The notes under the pieces are model-generated. The model made no database searches. It had not been told where the DNA came from and saw only the letters and a program-made list of their open reading frames with translations. The translations under genes and the position numbers were made by a program. DNA of 64,000 bases from an uncultured Flavobacteriales bacterium. Lineage in GTDB: Bacteria; Bacteroidota; Bacteroidia; Flavobacteriales_D; Parvicellaceae. Within the stretch, counting starts at the first letter, position 1. Each line of letters starts with the position of its first letter. Shown here piece by piece: positions 1 through 8,552 of the stretch. The stretch spans positions 62,001 through 126,000 of the forward strand of contig CALSPA010000014.1 in the NCBI GenBank assembly GCA_943788115.1, in the 5' to 3' direction.

Positions 1-234
1 GATATCTGTATACTCAAAATTCTCATATCCTTCCCAATAAAGTAATTGAGTTAAATAGTTTGTTTGGTTAGTACAGATTTTAAGTTGAACTCCATTTTTG
101 TTTTTAATTTTCATTGTCCCAGATGGAGGAAGCTTAACTTTATTTGGTAGAATAGGGTAAAGTGCTTTATTTATTTTTCTTAAAATAGGGTTGATAGAAC
201 TATTGTAGATAAGCTTAAATAAAAATTGTTTCAT
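1..234 (-). CDS. FkbM-like methyltransferase, N-terminal part only
   Basis: The minus-strand frame opens with ATG at 234 and stays open to the window edge, giving 78 codons of the amino end only. The text around TNQTNYLTQLLYWEGYE resembles the segment just before the SAM-binding domain in FkbM-family methyltransferases, which O-methylate sugars or small molecules. The catalytic domain lies outside the window, so the family call is an inference from this short motif. The next minus-strand gene starts upstream at 844, with a gap of about 20 nt, so the two could be co-transcribed. Confidence 0.5.
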   Translation of the reverse strand, partial: MKQFLFKLIYNSSINPILRKINKALYPILPNKVKLPPSGTMKIKNKNGVQLKICTNQTNYLTQLLYWEGYENFEYTDI

Positions 235-256
235 TATTATAGTTTAAAAAATTGAT

Positions 257-844
257 TTATTCTTTTAAAACCATATCAATACACATGACTGCAGCAAGTA
301 TTAACAATCGAATAGGGTCGTCTTTTTCCACATTTTCGTTTATACTAAGCATGTAGTTATCTGCAGTAGTAAATAGCTCTTTTCCAAATCCAGACCATTT
401 TTTACTAACATGAGCATATTCCATTTTGTCGTTTAAAAATTTAAAATCCCAACTTGTCCATTTGCCTTTTAAATGACATAGAACATTGTCTTTTGTGTCT
501 AAAACATCAAACTTACCACCAATGGAAAAAAACTTTTGCTTAAAACTACCTACAAGTTTATTATTATGATCTAAAACTTCAACTTTAGACAGAAAAAGAG
601 AAACACCTCTTTTTACGGTAAGAACATTTTCACCAGTTTTAGTTTTAATTTCAATTTCAAAAGGGGTCATTCTTTTATAATCTGTAAAACGCAAAATTTT
701 TGTAAATCCACCAAGCTTTTCTTCTCTACATGTCATTATTAATTCTTGGTTATTGGGGTCTAATATGTCGTAATTATTTGCTGCTTTAAACATGCCAACA
801 TGTTCTTTGACAAAAAATAAGTTCCTATTGAGAATTTCGTTCAT
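257..844 (-). CDS. phospholipid scramblase-related (LURP-one fold) protein
   Basis: A 195-residue protein with no signal peptide. It has the alternating hydrophobic/charged beta-strand pattern and phrases such as FFVKEHVGMFKAANNYDIL and GKFDVLDTKDNVL typical of the scramblase/LURP-one-like family, a 12-stranded barrel around a buried C-terminal helix. The C-terminal hydrophobic stretch (about residues 178-192, LLILAAVMCIDMVL) fits that buried helix. In bacteria the role is unknown; membrane association is plausible but lipid scrambling is not established. It lies between the partial methyltransferase and the S4 gene on the same strand. Confidence 0.6.
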   Translation of the reverse strand: MNEILNRNLFFVKEHVGMFKAANNYDILDPNNQELIMTCREEKLGGFTKILRFTDYKRMTPFEIEIKTKTGENVLTVKRGVSLFLSKVEVLDHNNKLVGSFKQKFFSIGGKFDVLDTKDNVLCHLKGKWTSWDFKFLNDKMEYAHVSKKWSGFGKELFTTADNYMLSINENVEKDDPIRLLILAAVMCIDMVLKE

Positions 845-899
845 AATGTTTAGTTATTTGACTAAATTAAATGAAATAACTTAATTAATGGTTTTTTAT

Positions 900-1121
900 T
901 TATGTAATGATTTCAATAATCGAATTGTCCAATTCTACAAGATCTCCTTTTCTTAATTTTTTCCTTTTTCTAAATTCAATTTCCCCATTAACTTTTACCA
1001 ATCCATTTTCGATTATTATTTTAGCATGCCCTCCTGTTTGTGCCATTTGCTTGATTTTTAAAAGCATTAATAACTGGATGTAGTCTTCTCCGTTTTTAAG
1101 TTTAAAAGTTATTTTATCCAT
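900..1121 (-). CDS. small S4-domain RNA-binding protein (YbcJ/YaaA-like)
   Basis: A 73-residue protein that is almost entirely one S4 domain. The stretch LLKIKQMAQTGGHAKIIIENG followed by VKVNGEIEFRKRKKLRKGD matches the alpha-L loop of S4 proteins that bind structured RNA. Length fits the stand-alone YbcJ/YaaA class (about 70 aa). The basic patch RKRKKLRK (about residues 52-59) is the likely RNA contact. Role inferred: ribosome or RNA association in the cytoplasm. Confidence 0.8.
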   Translation of the reverse strand: MDKITFKLKNGEDYIQLLMLLKIKQMAQTGGHAKIIIENGLVKVNGEIEFRKRKKLRKGDLVELDNSIIEIIT

Positions 1122-1233
1122 AATGTTTTTGAAATTAATAATGTTTCGACTGATAAATAAGATATGTTTTATTGAGTTTTTTTTCTTGGCACAGTGTTTG
1201 TTAATTTTTTGTTAAAATTTAAAAATATGCATT

Positions 1234-2517
1234 ATGAAAAAACTACTCTCCAACAAATTTAAAAGTTCACTATTTATTTCTCTTTGTTTTTCAGTTTTAT
1301 TCACTTCTTGTTATAAGGATAAGGGTTCTGTTACCATGACGTATTATAAGGGAGCAGCAATTTATGGTAATGTTGAAACATTAAGAAATACTCCGTTAAT
1401 ATCTTCTGCTGAAACTATTGAAAACCCCGGTAAAATATTTATTGGAGAAGATTTCATTTTAATTGGAGAAGAGCATAAAGGAATTCATGTTTTTGACAAT
1501 TCAAATCCAAATTCTCCAGTTAATGTATCATTTTTGGATATTCCATTTTCAAAAGAGTTTTTTGTAGAAGACAATGTTATTTATGCAGAATCGCATTATG
1601 ATTTTTTGAAAATAGATATTTCAAATATTTATTCCCCATCAATATTGTTTAGGTATGAAAACACTTTTGGGTCACCACTTTTAAATAATTCTGGTGAGCA
1701 ACTTTTGGGTTTTGATTTTGAATTAGTTACAGAAACTTTAAAATTAAATAGTCCTGAGCTTAATGCTCTCAATGAATCCTTTAATCTTTATTATGACTAT
1801 TCAGATCAGCTTATTCCTGCATCTAAAGTTCCATCTTCATTTGCTGGTAGTAGTTCTCAAGATGTTGGTACTTTAAATAAAATAGCAATTTATGACAAGT
1901 TTATATACATGATTGGTAAATCTAAATTGCTTTATTTTGAAGACAATCAATCGAGTTTTGTAAATGTGCAAGAGCTTTTGCTTGAAGATGGATTAGAGAC
2001 TATTTATTTAGAAGATGATAATTTATTTATTGGTTCGGATAATTCAATGACAATTGTAAATGTTAGCACTCCTTCTGCTCCAAATTATGTGTCAGAATAC
2101 TTCCATTCTGTTTCTTGTGATCCAGTGCTTCCATTTAAGGATGTTGCTTATCTTACTCTTAGATCTAATGATGATGGTTGTAACGGCACTATAAATTCTT
2201 TAGATGTAATAGATATAAATAACATTAATAATCCAATACCATTAACTTCAATTCCTATGTCTAGTCCATATGGTTTGAGAATAGTAAATAATTATTTATT
2301 TATTGGTGAGGGAATTAATGGCCTTACTGTTTTTGATGCAAACTCTCCTGAGAATTTAGTCTATATAAACAATTATGAAAATATTCATGCTTACGATATT
2401 ATGATGCATCCTACAATCTCGGATCGACTTCTAACAACAAATCAAAATGGATTACAACAATATGCTATTGATTTTACTACTATGGAAGTTTACCATTTAA
2501 GTACAATTGGGTATTAG
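1234..2517 (+). CDS. LVIVD-repeat beta-propeller lipoprotein
   Basis: A 427-residue exported lipoprotein. The N-terminus is a basic/hydrophobic signal ending in a lipobox-like FTSC (Cys at about residue 26). The body has repeated units of the form 'GIHVFDNSNPNSPVNVSFLD', 'LKIDISNIYSPSIL', 'MTIVNVSTPSAPNYVSEY' and 'LTVFDANSPENLVYINNY', which are LVIVD repeats building a beta-propeller. Such proteins are common surface or periplasmic lipoproteins in Bacteroidota with no defined enzymatic role. The next gene starts 22 nt downstream on the same strand and is probably co-transcribed. Confidence 0.75.
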   Translation: MKKLLSNKFKSSLFISLCFSVLFTSCYKDKGSVTMTYYKGAAIYGNVETLRNTPLISSAETIENPGKIFIGEDFILIGEEHKGIHVFDNSNPNSPVNVSFLDIPFSKEFFVEDNVIYAESHYDFLKIDISNIYSPSILFRYENTFGSPLLNNSGEQLLGFDFELVTETLKLNSPELNALNESFNLYYDYSDQLIPASKVPSSFAGSSSQDVGTLNKIAIYDKFIYMIGKSKLLYFEDNQSSFVNVQELLLEDGLETIYLEDDNLFIGSDNSMTIVNVSTPSAPNYVSEYFHSVSCDPVLPFKDVAYLTLRSNDDGCNGTINSLDVIDINNINNPIPLTSIPMSSPYGLRIVNNYLFIGEGINGLTVFDANSPENLVYINNYENIHAYDIMMHPTISDRLLTTNQNGLQQYAIDFTTMEVYHLSTIGY

Positions 2518-2539
2518 TATTTTTTTAAATTCTTGAGTC

Positions 2540-3373
2540 ATGAAACATAAGTTAATTTCACTATCTGTACTATTACTATTATCGGTATTCTCTTTTGCTC
2601 AGCATAAGAGAATACATGATGGGGCCATTATTTATTTAATAGATGGATCAAAACTTGTTGGTGAGTTAGTTGAAAACAACAAGTCTGATTTAAAGCTGAA
2701 ATTAATTTCTGGCGATGTGGTTACTCTTTTACCTAAACATCGAAGGAAAACATATTTACCTGAAGAAATTGTCTTGTTTAATGGTTCTAAATTTCACTAT
2801 CAAAAAGGTTTTTTTTTTGAGATGTCTTATGGCACAAATTGGGTAGGTAATGCACTAGATTTTTCTACCAATTGGAAGTTTAAAGATGTTGAATTAGGTT
2901 TAGGAACTGGTATACACAATAATTCAATACCAATTAAGATTCAAGATATTGACTTGATAATCGACCCCACTACTAGTCCACAATATTTACAAGCAAAATA
3001 TAATTTAACAGATTCATACATGCGGTTTTATTTAAAAGGTGTAGTGGGGTTAATATTATCCAATCCATTTTCTAATCAATCCTCCACTTCATCTTCCTCA
3101 ATTATAACCTCAAATAATAATACAACTGTAGTGAATAACAATTCGTTAAATAATTTTGGAACAAGAGTCGATAACGGAGTTTTATTGGAAGGAGCAATTG
3201 GTGTTACATTCCCAAGTAAAAAGAAAGTGAAACACTATTTAGAGTTGTCTCAATATTCACAAAGGATTTCAGGAGTTCATAATGATGCTTTTAATTCAAA
3301 TGTTTCGGATGTTAATTTTAATATTTGGATAAATAGAATTCAATTAACATATGGAATAACAATTGGCCGGTAG
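2540..3373 (+). CDS. exported protein of unknown function
   Basis: A 277-residue protein with a clear signal peptide (about residues 1-20, ending SVFSFAQ). Residues about 28-65 (IYLIDGSKLVGELVENN) read like the short N-terminal beta segment found in many Bacteroidota outer-membrane proteins. The remainder is strand-rich with a Ser/Asn-rich low-complexity loop at about residues 180-205, and ends in alternating residues compatible with a small outer-membrane barrel. I do not recognise a named family. It probably forms a pair with the upstream LVIVD lipoprotein and ends 4 nt before a convergent gene. Confidence 0.55.
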   Translation: MKHKLISLSVLLLLSVFSFAQHKRIHDGAIIYLIDGSKLVGELVENNKSDLKLKLISGDVVTLLPKHRRKTYLPEEIVLFNGSKFHYQKGFFFEMSYGTNWVGNALDFSTNWKFKDVELGLGTGIHNNSIPIKIQDIDLIIDPTTSPQYLQAKYNLTDSYMRFYLKGVVGLILSNPFSNQSSTSSSSIITSNNNTTVVNNNSLNNFGTRVDNGVLLEGAIGVTFPSKKKVKHYLELSQYSQRISGVHNDAFNSNVSDVNFNIWINRIQLTYGITIGR

Positions 3374-3377
3374 TATT

Positions 3378-4871
3378 TTATTTAAGCCAGTAAAAATTTA
3401 AATTCCAGTTTCCTATTTTTTTTCTAGAAATAGAATCTGTTAATTGAATGACTTTTTCTTTTTCAAGATTTTTATAGATAATTGTGTCATTAGTTTCTAG
3501 TACAATTAATTTTGGATTGTATTTTGAAATAATTTGTTTATAGTTGAAATAATTATCCCATATAGGATATGAGTTGGTTTTTGTTTCCCAAGAAATTGTG
3601 GGTCCCCAAGCACCCATAATAGGTCTTCCCTGAAAGTCATATTTTTTTAATTCTTGACTAATTTTAGATATCTGATATGTTCTTCTATTTATTGAACTAA
3701 AGAAAAAGAAATTATTAATAGAAATAATTAAAACAAGAGATATGCTTAGAGGAACAAACAAAAATGCCTTATTTTTTTGTTTAGAAATTAGTAATTGATA
3801 GCATTCTAAGATTGTGATGCATATTATTAAGCCCATTGAGAAATACATACTCACTAGGTATCTATTTGGTAAATATAACATGCTAAATTTATGAGTTTCA
3901 ATTATGAACCAGGACAATGAAATTAAAAAGAGAATTTTGAAATTTTTATTGATTGATTTTTTTAATGATAATAGTATTCCAATTAAGGTAGATACGCAAA
4001 AAGTTAAAAAGAATGCTCTTAATTCTGTAACAGCTATTGTTTTGTAATAAAATGTGAATAAAAAATCTAAAATAACCCCTTTAAAGTTTAAGCTGTTTAA
4101 ATCTATAAATCGACCAGCAGTCTGATTGTCCATCACGTATTCAAGTAGATCCTTATTAGGCAAATACCAGCATAGAAAATATAATAATCCAAATAATAAA
4201 AAATAAAAGAAAAACAGCTTAAAAGTTTCTTTTGAAGATTTGAAAGATTGACTTTCAGTGAATTTTGAAAACAATAAAATTAGCAATAGAAATACTGGTG
4301 CTATCAGTGTAACATATAAGAATTGGATTTTCAGGAAATAAGAGATGGAGAAACATAATGCTGAAACAAATAAATTTGAATTCTTATTGTTGTTTGCTGT
4401 AATTCCTAGGTAAAGAAATGTTACTCCCCCCAATATTGAAAGGGTAGAAGGCATTTCAGACATGCTAAAGTGTGTGAAATGATAAATGTGGTATTGAAAA
4501 AAAACTACAGGTATTAAAAGAAAAGCCAGCTTTTTAAAGTAGTTGTTTATTCTACTAATAAATAATATTGATAAGATAGAAATAATTAAAACTGACAACC
4601 TTCCTACTGGCTGACTAGTTCCAAATGCTTTAAATGGTATATAAAGCATTAAACCGAATAAAGGTGTCTTTACAAGGTTGTCTGAACTGTCAATTAAAAG
4701 TTCATTGTTTTGTGAATAGCTTCTGATTTGGCAAGTGTTTAAACCCTCGTCAGACCATGGTCCCCTGGAGTCTGAGATGTTGATGTCTGGATCTGAATAA
4801 ATGAAGTTTAATTGACTTATAAATAGAAATAAGAGCAACAAGTAGACTATGTTTTTTTTAATTAATTGCAT
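3378..4871 (-). CDS. polytopic membrane glycosyltransferase, GT39/ArnT (PMT)-like
   Basis: A 497-residue protein with about ten hydrophobic membrane segments. An acidic motif lies early in the first external loop (SRGPWSDEGLN, about residues 37-47). The Asp-Glu in the first periplasmic loop and the overall topology are those of lipid-linked-sugar glycosyltransferases (PMT/ArnT-like), which transfer sugars from polyprenyl donors on the outer face of the inner membrane. Acceptor and sugar cannot be told. It is the last chromosomal gene before the cassette array; 106 nt with no recognisable feature separate it from the distal end of the array. Confidence 0.6.
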   Translation of the reverse strand: MQLIKKNIVYLLLLFLFISQLNFIYSDPDINISDSRGPWSDEGLNTCQIRSYSQNNELLIDSSDNLVKTPLFGLMLYIPFKAFGTSQPVGRLSVLIISILSILFISRINNYFKKLAFLLIPVVFFQYHIYHFTHFSMSEMPSTLSILGGVTFLYLGITANNNKNSNLFVSALCFSISYFLKIQFLYVTLIAPVFLLLILLFSKFTESQSFKSSKETFKLFFFYFLLFGLLYFLCWYLPNKDLLEYVMDNQTAGRFIDLNSLNFKGVILDFLFTFYYKTIAVTELRAFFLTFCVSTLIGILLSLKKSINKNFKILFLISLSWFIIETHKFSMLYLPNRYLVSMYFSMGLIICITILECYQLLISKQKNKAFLFVPLSISLVLIISINNFFFFSSINRRTYQISKISQELKKYDFQGRPIMGAWGPTISWETKTNSYPIWDNYFNYKQIISKYNPKLIVLETNDTIIYKNLEKEKVIQLTDSISRKKIGNWNLNFYWLK

Positions 4872-4977
4872 GTGTTTTGATAGAATAAATTCTTTCTATT
4901 CTTACTGAACTGATAGTGTCTATTTTTATAATTCTTTAAACCTATAATTGGCAATTTAATCAATTAGTTTTAGTGAT

Positions 4978-5015
4978 GTCTTTAAACTAAGTTATTCAAT
5001 TTATTTCAGGCGTTA
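4978..5015 (-). repeat. attC-like site p, degenerate distal end of array
   Basis: The core TAAACTAAGTTATTCAATTT is the same as in the intact site at 12018-12076. However, the pairing arm (TTATTTCAGGCG) and the GTT box are ruined. It overlaps the stop codon of the SRPBCC gene. It is the leftmost and most decayed repeat and marks the old end of the array. Confidence 0.55.
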
Positions 5016-5527
5016 TTATGGAGATCATAAATAAATGGTTCATTAGATTGAGCTTGTTCTTTAATTCCTAATATCGCTTTTTTCATAATGCCTTTAATCT
5101 GAATTTTAACTAGAAACCATGTTAAAGAGTTGTACAGAAAATTTTTAGAATAATAAGTGTAGGCATAAGTGACTTCTATTTTACCATCATTTAATTTTCT
5201 TACACTCCATTCTCCAACGGCTTTGCTTATGAAAAAAAGTGTTTTGAATTCGAAATCATAAATTGTCCATTTCCAATATTTATTTTCAATTCGTTCTAGA
5301 ATTACATCTTTAAACATTCTTCCTTTTTTAACGAGTAAATTTCCATTGTTTATTGGGTACCTTTTCCCATTAATTTGCCCCCAAGTTTTATCGTCTTCAA
5401 ATCCAGTTACTGGAGGTTGAAATAAATATCCTTTCATAAATTTTGTAGCATCTCCTAGAATTGGGGCTTTAAATGCTCTTTCTAATGAACAATCAAAAAC
5501 ATCTTTTATTTTGAAGCTAAATTTCAT
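5006..5527 (-). CDS. SRPBCC-like protein, distal cassette
   Basis: A 173-residue protein with no signal peptide. It starts with a beta strand and an F..SLERAFKAPI helix, followed by a long antiparallel sheet (VILERIENKYWKWTIYDFE, GKIEVTYAYTYY) and a C-terminal helix with KGIMKKAILGIKEQ. This order is that of the START/SRPBCC hydrophobic-ligand-binding fold. Ligand unknown. It is the last cassette of the array; its stop lies inside the degenerate repeat at 4978-5015. Its 5' end begins 14 nt after the repeat at 5541-5594, leaving almost no leader for a private promoter. Confidence 0.6.
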   Translation of the reverse strand: MKFSFKIKDVFDCSLERAFKAPILGDATKFMKGYLFQPPVTGFEDDKTWGQINGKRYPINNGNLLVKKGRMFKDVILERIENKYWKWTIYDFEFKTLFFISKAVGEWSVRKLNDGKIEVTYAYTYYSKNFLYNSLTWFLVKIQIKGIMKKAILGIKEQAQSNEPFIYDLHNNA

Positions 5528-5540
5528 TTATTAATTCTCT

Positions 5541-5594
5541 GTAATGTTAACTCTATAATAAGTTATTCAATTTAGTTTAGACTGTATTGTAAAG
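5541..5594 (-). repeat. attC-like site o, partly degenerate
   Basis: The core AAGTTATTCAATTTAGTTTAG and right arm match sites f and d, but the left stem arm (CTCTATAATAAG) no longer pairs fully. It separates the SRPBCC cassette from the remnant cassette to its right. Confidence 0.6.
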
Positions 5595-5720
5595 GGTTGA
5601 AAATTTATGATTCTACATATTACGAAGGATTTCTTGGCTTAAACTAAATAGATGTAATAATTATATCATAAAATCATTGTTAACATTTATTAAATGCAAT
5701 ATTGTTGCATGTGCGAATCA

Positions 5721-5792
5721 TTTATTTTTGATAATATAAAAAGTTAAAATTATGATAAGTTTAATCTCAAATTTATAAATTACACTAAACAT
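5721..5792 (-). pseudogene. cassette remnant: first 11 codons of an ABM-like gene
   Basis: The 42 bp at 5759-5800 are identical to 12349-12390, the start and leader of the ABM-like gene in cassette 5. Similarity continues into the next repeat. Reading from ATG at 5792 gives the same first eleven residues (MFSVIYKFEIK), then unrelated codons and a stop at 5721. The rest of this stretch (5595-5758) holds no gene I can support. It looks like a second copy of that cassette which lost nearly all of its gene. Confidence 0.7.
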
Positions 5793-5810
5793 TTATATTT
5801 CATTAATTAC

Positions 5811-5866
5811 TCACAATAGTTATTTTAAAATGCGTTATTATACAATTTATACATTGTTGGGTATTG
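5811..5866 (-). repeat. attC-like site n, partly degenerate
   Basis: The core TGCGTTATTATACAATTTATACATTGTTG resembles sites b and g. The GTT box on the left is mutated to ATT (TCACAATAG instead of TCACAACG). The right box GTTGGGTATTG still shows partial complementarity to the start of its cassette. Confidence 0.65.
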
Positions 5867-5868
5867 TT

Positions 5869-6864
5869 TTAACCACAAAACATCCAAAATCGAATGTGTT
5901 TATGATTTCCTTTCTTTTTTTCCTTACAAGCTTTTAGGCCTCTTTTATACTTTGCAGCGTGAACTTCAAATATTTCTAATCCAATTTTAATTCGATTTTT
6001 ATTGATTTGTTCAATTTCGTTTTCGTTTTTTGAGCGATTCCATTCGTTGTAATGCAAGCCTTTATAGTATTTTCCTTTTCCACATTTCGCTTGAAAATCT
6101 ATTAATGAGGCATACTGTCTAGGATGAATATTTCCTGATTTAATTTGTGATAACAACAACTCGTTAAATTCAGAGATCCTTGGAGTGCTGAAATAATGTA
6201 TTAAAATCATAAATGCGTAATTACTTTTTAAATGGTCATGTTTTTGTTTGTGGTGAAATGAGGATTCATCTATACCAATCAACTTTTCATTTGGGAAACC
6301 ATACTTTCTGATAAAAGGAATAAGTTCGTTCTCAACAATCTTTTTAGTTGTTTTTTTCCATTTAATCCATATGAAAGGACGCCAAAGGAAATTCCATGGA
6401 TGTAGCTCATGTTTGTCTCTATACTTTTGATCTAAGTCATATATTTTATTGATCTTTTGTCTCAAATTCCAATCAATAGCAGCTATATATTCATCTCTAA
6501 TGGAGTCGTAATTATTTTCAAATATTGACCAATATTTCATCCGTTTTAAATCGATTAAAATTGAGTCATTAACGATACTTTCTTTTGTTAAACCTTGATG
6601 AACAGCACGTTCTAAAAATAAAAATGAGTTTACTGAATCATTGCTCAATGTAGCTGTCTGAGCAGCTCTGAAACAGTCTTCTGCAAAAACAAAATCATAT
6701 TTGGAGAAAAGATTTTTATATAGCTGTACGGCTTTTACATAAGATGTATCTAAAATGTAGGATTCAATAAATCTAGCTTCTTTATGGTATTCAATATAAT
6801 TTGATTGACTATAGATGTTAGTAGCAGAAAGTATGAAAAAGTATAGAGATAGAGTTTTTTTCAT
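5869..6864 (-). CDS. exported protein of unknown function (cassette 13)
   Basis: 331 residues from the chosen start at 6864 (MKKTLSLYFF...). A start at 6876 would lie inside the recombination box, so the internal Met followed by a clean signal peptide (about 20 residues, ending NIYSQS) is preferred. The mature protein is basic and helical with no membrane segment. There is a Trp-rich centre (HPWNFLWRPFIWIKWKK) and a conserved-looking HxxK stretch near residue 205. It resembles Bacteroidota-specific exported hypothetical proteins; I cannot assign a function. Single-gene cassette between sites m and n. Confidence 0.65.
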   Translation of the reverse strand: MKKTLSLYFFILSATNIYSQSNYIEYHKEARFIESYILDTSYVKAVQLYKNLFSKYDFVFAEDCFRAAQTATLSNDSVNSFLFLERAVHQGLTKESIVNDSILIDLKRMKYWSIFENNYDSIRDEYIAAIDWNLRQKINKIYDLDQKYRDKHELHPWNFLWRPFIWIKWKKTTKKIVENELIPFIRKYGFPNEKLIGIDESSFHHKQKHDHLKSNYAFMILIHYFSTPRISEFNELLLSQIKSGNIHPRQYASLIDFQAKCGKGKYYKGLHYNEWNRSKNENEIEQINKNRIKIGLEIFEVHAAKYKRGLKACKEKKKGNHKHIRFWMFCG

Positions 6865-6872
6865 AATTATAC

Positions 6873-6926
6873 TCATCGTTGCTTGTAAATTGCGTTTAAA
6901 TCCAATTTATACATTGTTATTCTCAT
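6873..6926 (-). repeat. attC-like site m
   Basis: Stem GTAAATTG...CAATTTATAC with loop CGTTTAAATC. The right box GTTATTCTCA matches the start of the rlmF cassette (GTTATACTCA) at 9 of 10 positions. The left box is degenerate (ATCGTTGC). Confidence 0.75.
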
Positions 6927-6940
6927 ATTAATAGTTAATT

Positions 6941-7908
6941 CTATGATTGTATTTTCCATCTAGTTTCTATCCACTCTTTTTGTTCTTCAATAGAAAGGAA
7001 TGTCCAGGCTACAATTCGGCTAGATTTATTACCTGTTTCCATGGGAATCATTTTGATCTGATTAGCTTCAATATTTTCTAATAATTTATAAATTCCTTTA
7101 AGATTAGATTGTTTTGATACTAAAGTTGAAAACCAGTAACAGTTTTTAGAGAACTTTTTGCTTTCCCTTATCATATTCTGAATAAATTGATATTCCCCGC
7201 CCTCACATATAAGTTCATTGCTGATTCCAGCAAAATTGAGTTCAGGCGTTTTCACTTTCTTTCCAGAAAGATTCTTTATTTTTCTTCTAGTACCTTTTTG
7301 AGCATCTTCGATTGAAGCATGAAAAGGGGGGTTACATATAATTAATTCAATTTTATCTTCTTTGCCTATAATACCATGAAAAACGTCTTCTGAATTTTTT
7401 TGCAATCGACATTCAATCTTATCCTTAATCGCTGAATTAGAATTGATAATATTCTGGGCTGAAGCAATCGACTTTGGATCAATATCAGATCCAATAAACT
7501 TCCAGTCGTATTCTAGAACTCCAATAATTGGGTAAATGCAACTAGCCCCTATACCTACATCAAGACAAGTAATTTTATTGCCAATTGGGATTGTGCCAAA
7601 ATTGTTTTCGCCTAATAAATCAGCTATATGATGAATGTAATCTGCTCTTCCAGGTATTGGTGGGCATAAATTTTTATCTGGAAATTCCCAGTTCTTTATT
7701 CCATAATAATGATGTAGTAAAGCTTTATTTAAAATTTTAACAGCAAGTGGGTTTGAAAAGTCGACTGATTTCATCCCAAATTTGTTTGTAATTATATAAT
7801 TTTTCAATTCAGGATTAGAAGTTGTTAATGCACTTAAATCATATTTTCTCGGTTTTTGTTTCGATAATGTAACCTAGATTTTTTTTGTTGATTTTTTTCT
7901 GAAGACAT
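6941..7908 (-). CDS. rlmF: RlmF, 23S rRNA adenine-N6 methyltransferase, frameshifted near its 5' end (cassette 12)
   Basis: RlmF methylates N6 of A1618 in 23S rRNA using SAM. The 288-residue main frame (6941-7807) contains VDFSNPLAVKILNKALL, CPPIPGRADYIHH and the catalytic NPPF motif (ICNPPFHAS), all diagnostic of the YbiN/RlmF family. The normal N-terminus is present just upstream in another frame: ATG at 7908, MSSEKNQQKKSRLHYRNKNRE, then KYDLSALTTSNPELK in the main frame. The join is at a T4 run on the plus strand (about 7844-7847), where one base appears to be missing. The locus is a cassette between sites l and m, an unusual place for an rRNA methylase. The break may be a true mutation or a sequencing error. 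Confidence 0.85.
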
Positions 7909-7965
7909 AATTTACTATGGTTTCATTTATAGATTTTTAAAAATTCCCCCACTTAATATCTTAAT

Positions 7966-8023
7966 TGAGTATAACGGCCTTGCAAGCCAAGTTATACAAT
8001 TTGGTTTAGGTTTTGGTGTGTGG
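7966..8023 (-). repeat. attC-like site l
   Basis: Left box GAGTATAACGG, arm AAGCCAA pairing with TTGGTTT, loop GTTATACAAT, right end GGTGTGTGG. The AAC box on the coding strand has decayed to ACC, but the CACACA before it still matches the start of the two-gene cassette (GTTGTGTGTC). The 135 nt from here to 8158 hold no recognisable complete gene. Confidence 0.7.
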
Positions 8024-8158
8024 CGTTTTTATTCCAATTTAATTGAGTCAATACCTGTTTCAATTAAGTCGCAAATTTCTTTTTTGATTCATCATTCCGA
8101 GCGAGAATTGGCAGTAGATTAAAGGCGATGAAATACGCATCAAAAAAGCCCTCCAATT

Positions 8159-8548
8159 TTAATCAAGTTTATACTTCTTTATTAGATTCGAAATAATATC
8201 ATCCTCTTTAATTTTTTTATCAGCTGCATTATTAGTTGTCATTAACCAATTAAATTCATTTTGAATATTTACTGCCAACAGGGTGTCTTGCCAATTAATA
8301 TTGCTGCTTGAACAGTGTTCTTGGACAAGATTTTTAAACTGCTTAATATACTTGTGTTCAGTAGTTTTTTTTGTAAACAATCGAAGTGTCCATGTTGAAA
8401 CATTCTTAATAACAATGCTCTTTGCACCTTTTTCTCCTATTCTCCAATCAATTGTATTGCCTATCTTTTTAATTGGGATTCTGTACGAAAAATCCATCTT
8501 ATTAATAGAAATATATATTAGGTTGTCTTTGATTGAGTGTTTTATCAT
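8159..8548 (-). CDS. unknown protein, second gene of cassette 11
   Basis: A 129-residue soluble protein without signal peptide or membrane segment. The N-terminal half is strand-rich (LIYISINKMDFSYRIPIKKI) and the C-terminal half helical. I recognise no family. It follows the preceding gene by 4 nt, so the two were probably captured and expressed together as a two-gene cassette. Confidence 0.5.
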   Translation of the reverse strand: MIKHSIKDNLIYISINKMDFSYRIPIKKIGNTIDWRIGEKGAKSIVIKNVSTWTLRLFTKKTTEHKYIKQFKNLVQEHCSSSNINWQDTLLAVNIQNEFNWLMTTNNAADKKIKEDDIISNLIKKYKLD

Positions 8549-8552
8549 GATA

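Noticed and set aside
8024-8158. Short minus-strand reading frames after the 129-residue cassette gene
   Set aside because: Two adjacent stops and only 20-25 codon pieces; could be a decayed gene end but nothing recognisable.
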